Below are positions 5,882 through 7,879 of a stretch of DNA of 7,879 bases, piece by piece. The notes below the pieces were generated by a model that was given only the letters and a program-made list of their open reading frames with translations, did no database searches and was not told the origin of the DNA. This DNA comes from SYFY01 sp031385325 (GTDB taxonomy: Bacteria > Pseudomonadota > Gammaproteobacteria > Pseudomonadales > Azotimanducaceae): the NCBI GenBank assembly GCA_031385325.1, contig JANNBJ010000012.1, forward strand, positions 1 through 7,879. The letters are read 5' to 3'. The position numbers and the translations under genes are program-made. Position 1 is the stretch's first letter, and every line of letters begins with the position of its first letter.

Positions 5882-7879
5882 GTGCCGCGCAGATGTCACC
5901 CCCCGAATTGACGTCGGCAGCCACCAGGCCGCGGATCACCGATATCTTTGTTCGTCGTCCAGTGCTCGCCGTCGTCCTCTCGCTCGCGCTCGTACTGGTC
6001 GGACTGCGTACCGCCGTCGACATGCCGGTACTGCAATACCCTGAAATCGAGAGCTCATCGCTGGTCATCACCACCCCCTACATCGGCGCCGACGCGAAGA
6101 CCGTCCAGGGTTTTGTCACCGAGCCGATTGAACGGGCCGCCTCTTCCATTCCCGGCATCGACTACGTCGACTCCACGACCACTGCCGGCATGAGCACGGT
6201 CACCGTCTGGCTGAAGCTGAACGAGCGCAGCACCGACGCGCTGGCAGAACTGACGACCCGACTCAGTCAGATCCGTTTCGAGCTGCCAGCAGGAGCCGAA
6301 GATCCTTCCGTCCGGGTGCGACGTGCCGACCGACCCCAGGCCGGCTGGTATCTGGACGTTCCGTTGAATGAAGGCATGGGTCGCGCCACGGTCACGGACT
6401 ATCTGACACGTCGTGTGAATCCGCTACTCGCTGCAATACCAGGCGTACAGGAAATTACGCTCGAAGGCGGACGTGACCCTGCCATGCGGGTCTGGCTCGA
6501 CCCGGACCGGATGGCTGCCTACAACGTCAGTACCCAGGACATTGAACGCGCGCTCGGTCGCAACAACGTGATCGGCACCGTGGGTTCGAGCCAGAACGGC
6601 GATCGGCGTGTGAATCTGCTGGTGGATTCGACCCTGCACGATGCCGACGAATTTGCGCGCATCGTCATCCGCCGCAACGACGACGCGATGATCCGCATCG
6701 CCGATGTGGCAGCCGTCGAACTGGATGGCATTGAACCTTCCGGTACCGCCCGGATTTCCCAGCAACCCGCCGTCTTCATCGCCGTCTGGCCGCTGCCAGG
6801 TGCCAACGAGATCGACATTGCTGATGCCATGTACGTGATGCTCGATGACATCAACAAGACGCTGCCCGATGGACTCCACATTGGCATCGGCTACGATGTG
6901 ACGTTGTACATGCGCGATGCGCTGCGGGAAATCTTCATCACGCTGGCCGAGACAGTGCTGCTGGTAGGGATCGTCGTCATCGTGTTCATGGGCTCGTTAC
7001 GAACGGCGCTGGTACCACTGATCACCATCCCCATATCCCTGCTCGGCGCAATCGCGGCGATGTCACTGATGGGATTTTCGCTGAATCTGCTGACGGTACT
7101 GGCCATCGTCCTGGCCGTGGGTCTGGTGGTCGACGATGCCATCGTTGTCGTTGAAAACGTCGCCCGTTACATGCGTGAAGGCATGACACGCATGGAAGCC
7201 GCACTGGCCAGTTCGCGCCAGCTGTTTGCCCCGATCATCGCGATGACTCTGACTCTCTCCGCGGTATATGCCCCGATCGGTTTTCTGTCCGGCCTGACCG
7301 GCGTGCTGTTCAAGGAATTTGCTTTCACACTCGCGGTTGCCGTACTCATCTCCGGTTTGCTCGCGTTGACGCTGTCACCCATCATGAGTGCGTGGGTGGT
7401 TGCCGACGAAACTCGATTCACCAAACGGGTCAATCGCGGATTTGCAGCCCTGCAGCGACGCTACCGAAGTCTGCTGGATCATCTGCTCGCACGAAACGCT
7501 CAAGTGCTGTTTGTTGCATTGTTTGTTTCGCTGCTGGCGATACCGTTCTACTTCATGTCAGGTTCGGAACTGGCGCCGCTCGAAGATCAGGGCAATATTC
7601 GAGTGGTCATCACCGCTCCACCCGAAGCGTCACTCGACTACACCGAGCGCTACATGTACGACGTGGTCGCAGCCATGCAGGACCTGCCCGGCTCCACGTT
7701 CATGTGGCAGGTACTGTTCGGGTCCGGTGGATTTGGCGGCATGCAATTCACCGAATACGATGCACGATCACAAAGCGTGCACCAAATGATGCCGCAGGCC
7801 TTCCAGAATCTGTCGCAGATTCATGGCGTCACCGCGCGACCCATTCTGCCTTCCACGCTGCCCACCGCGGGTCGGTTTG
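5878..7879 (+). CDS. RND efflux permease, HAE1/AcrB type (3' end outside window)
   Basis: About 667 residues are visible of a family normally about 1020-1050 long; the frame is still open at the right edge. TM1 follows ITDIFVRRPVLAVVLSLALVLVG, the usual N-terminal signature. The first periplasmic loop has the typical YPEIESSSLVITTPYIGADAKTVQGFVTEPIE and GVQEITLEGGRDPAMRVWLDPDRM segments. TM2-TM6 start near EIFITLAETVLLVGIVVIVFMG. TM4 carries GLVVDDAIVVVEN with the paired proton-relay aspartates at residues 419-420 (414-415 from the ATG), matching AcrB Asp407/408. The visible end, STLPTAGRF, is the second-loop region next to the substrate path. It should be a proton-driven trimer exporting hydrophobic or amphiphilic compounds with the upstream adaptor. 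GTG 5878 makes a GTGA overlap with the adaptor stop, typical of coupled genes. ATG 5893, in the same frame, is the alternative. Neither has a strong ribosome site. Confidence 0.93.
   Translation, partial: MSAAQMSPPELTSAATRPRITDIFVRRPVLAVVLSLALVLVGLRTAVDMPVLQYPEIESSSLVITTPYIGADAKTVQGFVTEPIERAASSIPGIDYVDSTTTAGMSTVTVWLKLNERSTDALAELTTRLSQIRFELPAGAEDPSVRVRRADRPQAGWYLDVPLNEGMGRATVTDYLTRRVNPLLAAIPGVQEITLEGGRDPAMRVWLDPDRMAAYNVSTQDIERALGRNNVIGTVGSSQNGDRRVNLLVDSTLHDADEFARIVIRRNDDAMIRIADVAAVELDGIEPSGTARISQQPAVFIAVWPLPGANEIDIADAMYVMLDDINKTLPDGLHIGIGYDVTLYMRDALREIFITLAETVLLVGIVVIVFMGSLRTALVPLITIPISLLGAIAAMSLMGFSLNLLTVLAIVLAVGLVVDDAIVVVENVARYMREGMTRMEAALASSRQLFAPIIAMTLTLSAVYAPIGFLSGLTGVLFKEFAFTLAVAVLISGLLALTLSPIMSAWVVADETRFTKRVNRGFAALQRRYRSLLDHLLARNAQVLFVALFVSLLAIPFYFMSGSELAPLEDQGNIRVVITAPPEASLDYTERYMYDVVAAMQDLPGSTFMWQVLFGSGGFGGMQFTEYDARSQSVHQMMPQAFQNLSQIHGVTARPILPSTLPTAGRF

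Noticed and set aside
6424..6887. Minus-strand ORFs of 122-151 codons inside the RND permease
   Set aside because: They are antisense shadows. The plus-strand frame carries continuous permease signatures through the same bases.
1..7879. Insertion sequences, CRISPR repeats, tRNA/rRNA genes or attachment sites
   Set aside because: No transposase-like frame, regularly spaced repeats, tRNA cloverleaf signature or rRNA sequence was seen on either strand.

Overview
The window looks like chromosome of a Gram-negative bacterium, most likely a proteobacterium. GC content is moderately high (roughly 55-60% by eye) with GC-rich third codon positions. The genes encode a tripartite-type RND efflux pump (inner-membrane permease plus periplasmic adaptor), a signal-peptide-bearing thioredoxin-fold protein and ordinary metabolic enzymes. 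No taxon-specific marker is present, so nothing narrower is claimed. Both ends cut through genes.

Left half (1-4648), minus strand. In transcription order there is a two-gene unit. It starts with a membrane protein carrying a channel-like pore region and two TrkA-N/RCK-type nucleotide-binding domains (4648-3353), followed 31 bp later by a class A FAD-dependent monooxygenase-type oxidoreductase (3321-2059). A 316-bp gap follows. It contains a possible promoter, a perfect 8-bp dyad, a 36-codon small ORF with coding-like third positions, and a textbook Rho-independent terminator. Only about 38 nt beyond the terminator's T-run comes an MFS transporter (1742-480). Its stop overlaps by one base the start of a secreted or periplasmic thioredoxin-fold protein of the DUF255 type (480 to beyond 1).

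Right half (4751-7879), plus strand. An RND pump operon runs divergently from the channel-like gene: a membrane-anchored periplasmic adaptor (TTG start, 4751-5881), then the permease (GTG start at 5878 in a 4-base GTGA overlap, or ATG at 5893), which runs off the right end. No TolC-type outer-membrane factor lies in the window. The 102-bp divergent spacer (4649-4750) holds an imperfect palindrome at 4695-4719 that is a plausible operator.

The least ordinary parts are the 1743-2058 gap (a small-protein transcription unit, or a leader/attenuator in front of the MFS gene) and the channel-like protein, whose selectivity-filter position no longer reads as a potassium filter. The remaining genes are recognisable family members. 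I see no insertion sequence, CRISPR array, tRNA or rRNA, and no complete novel system.
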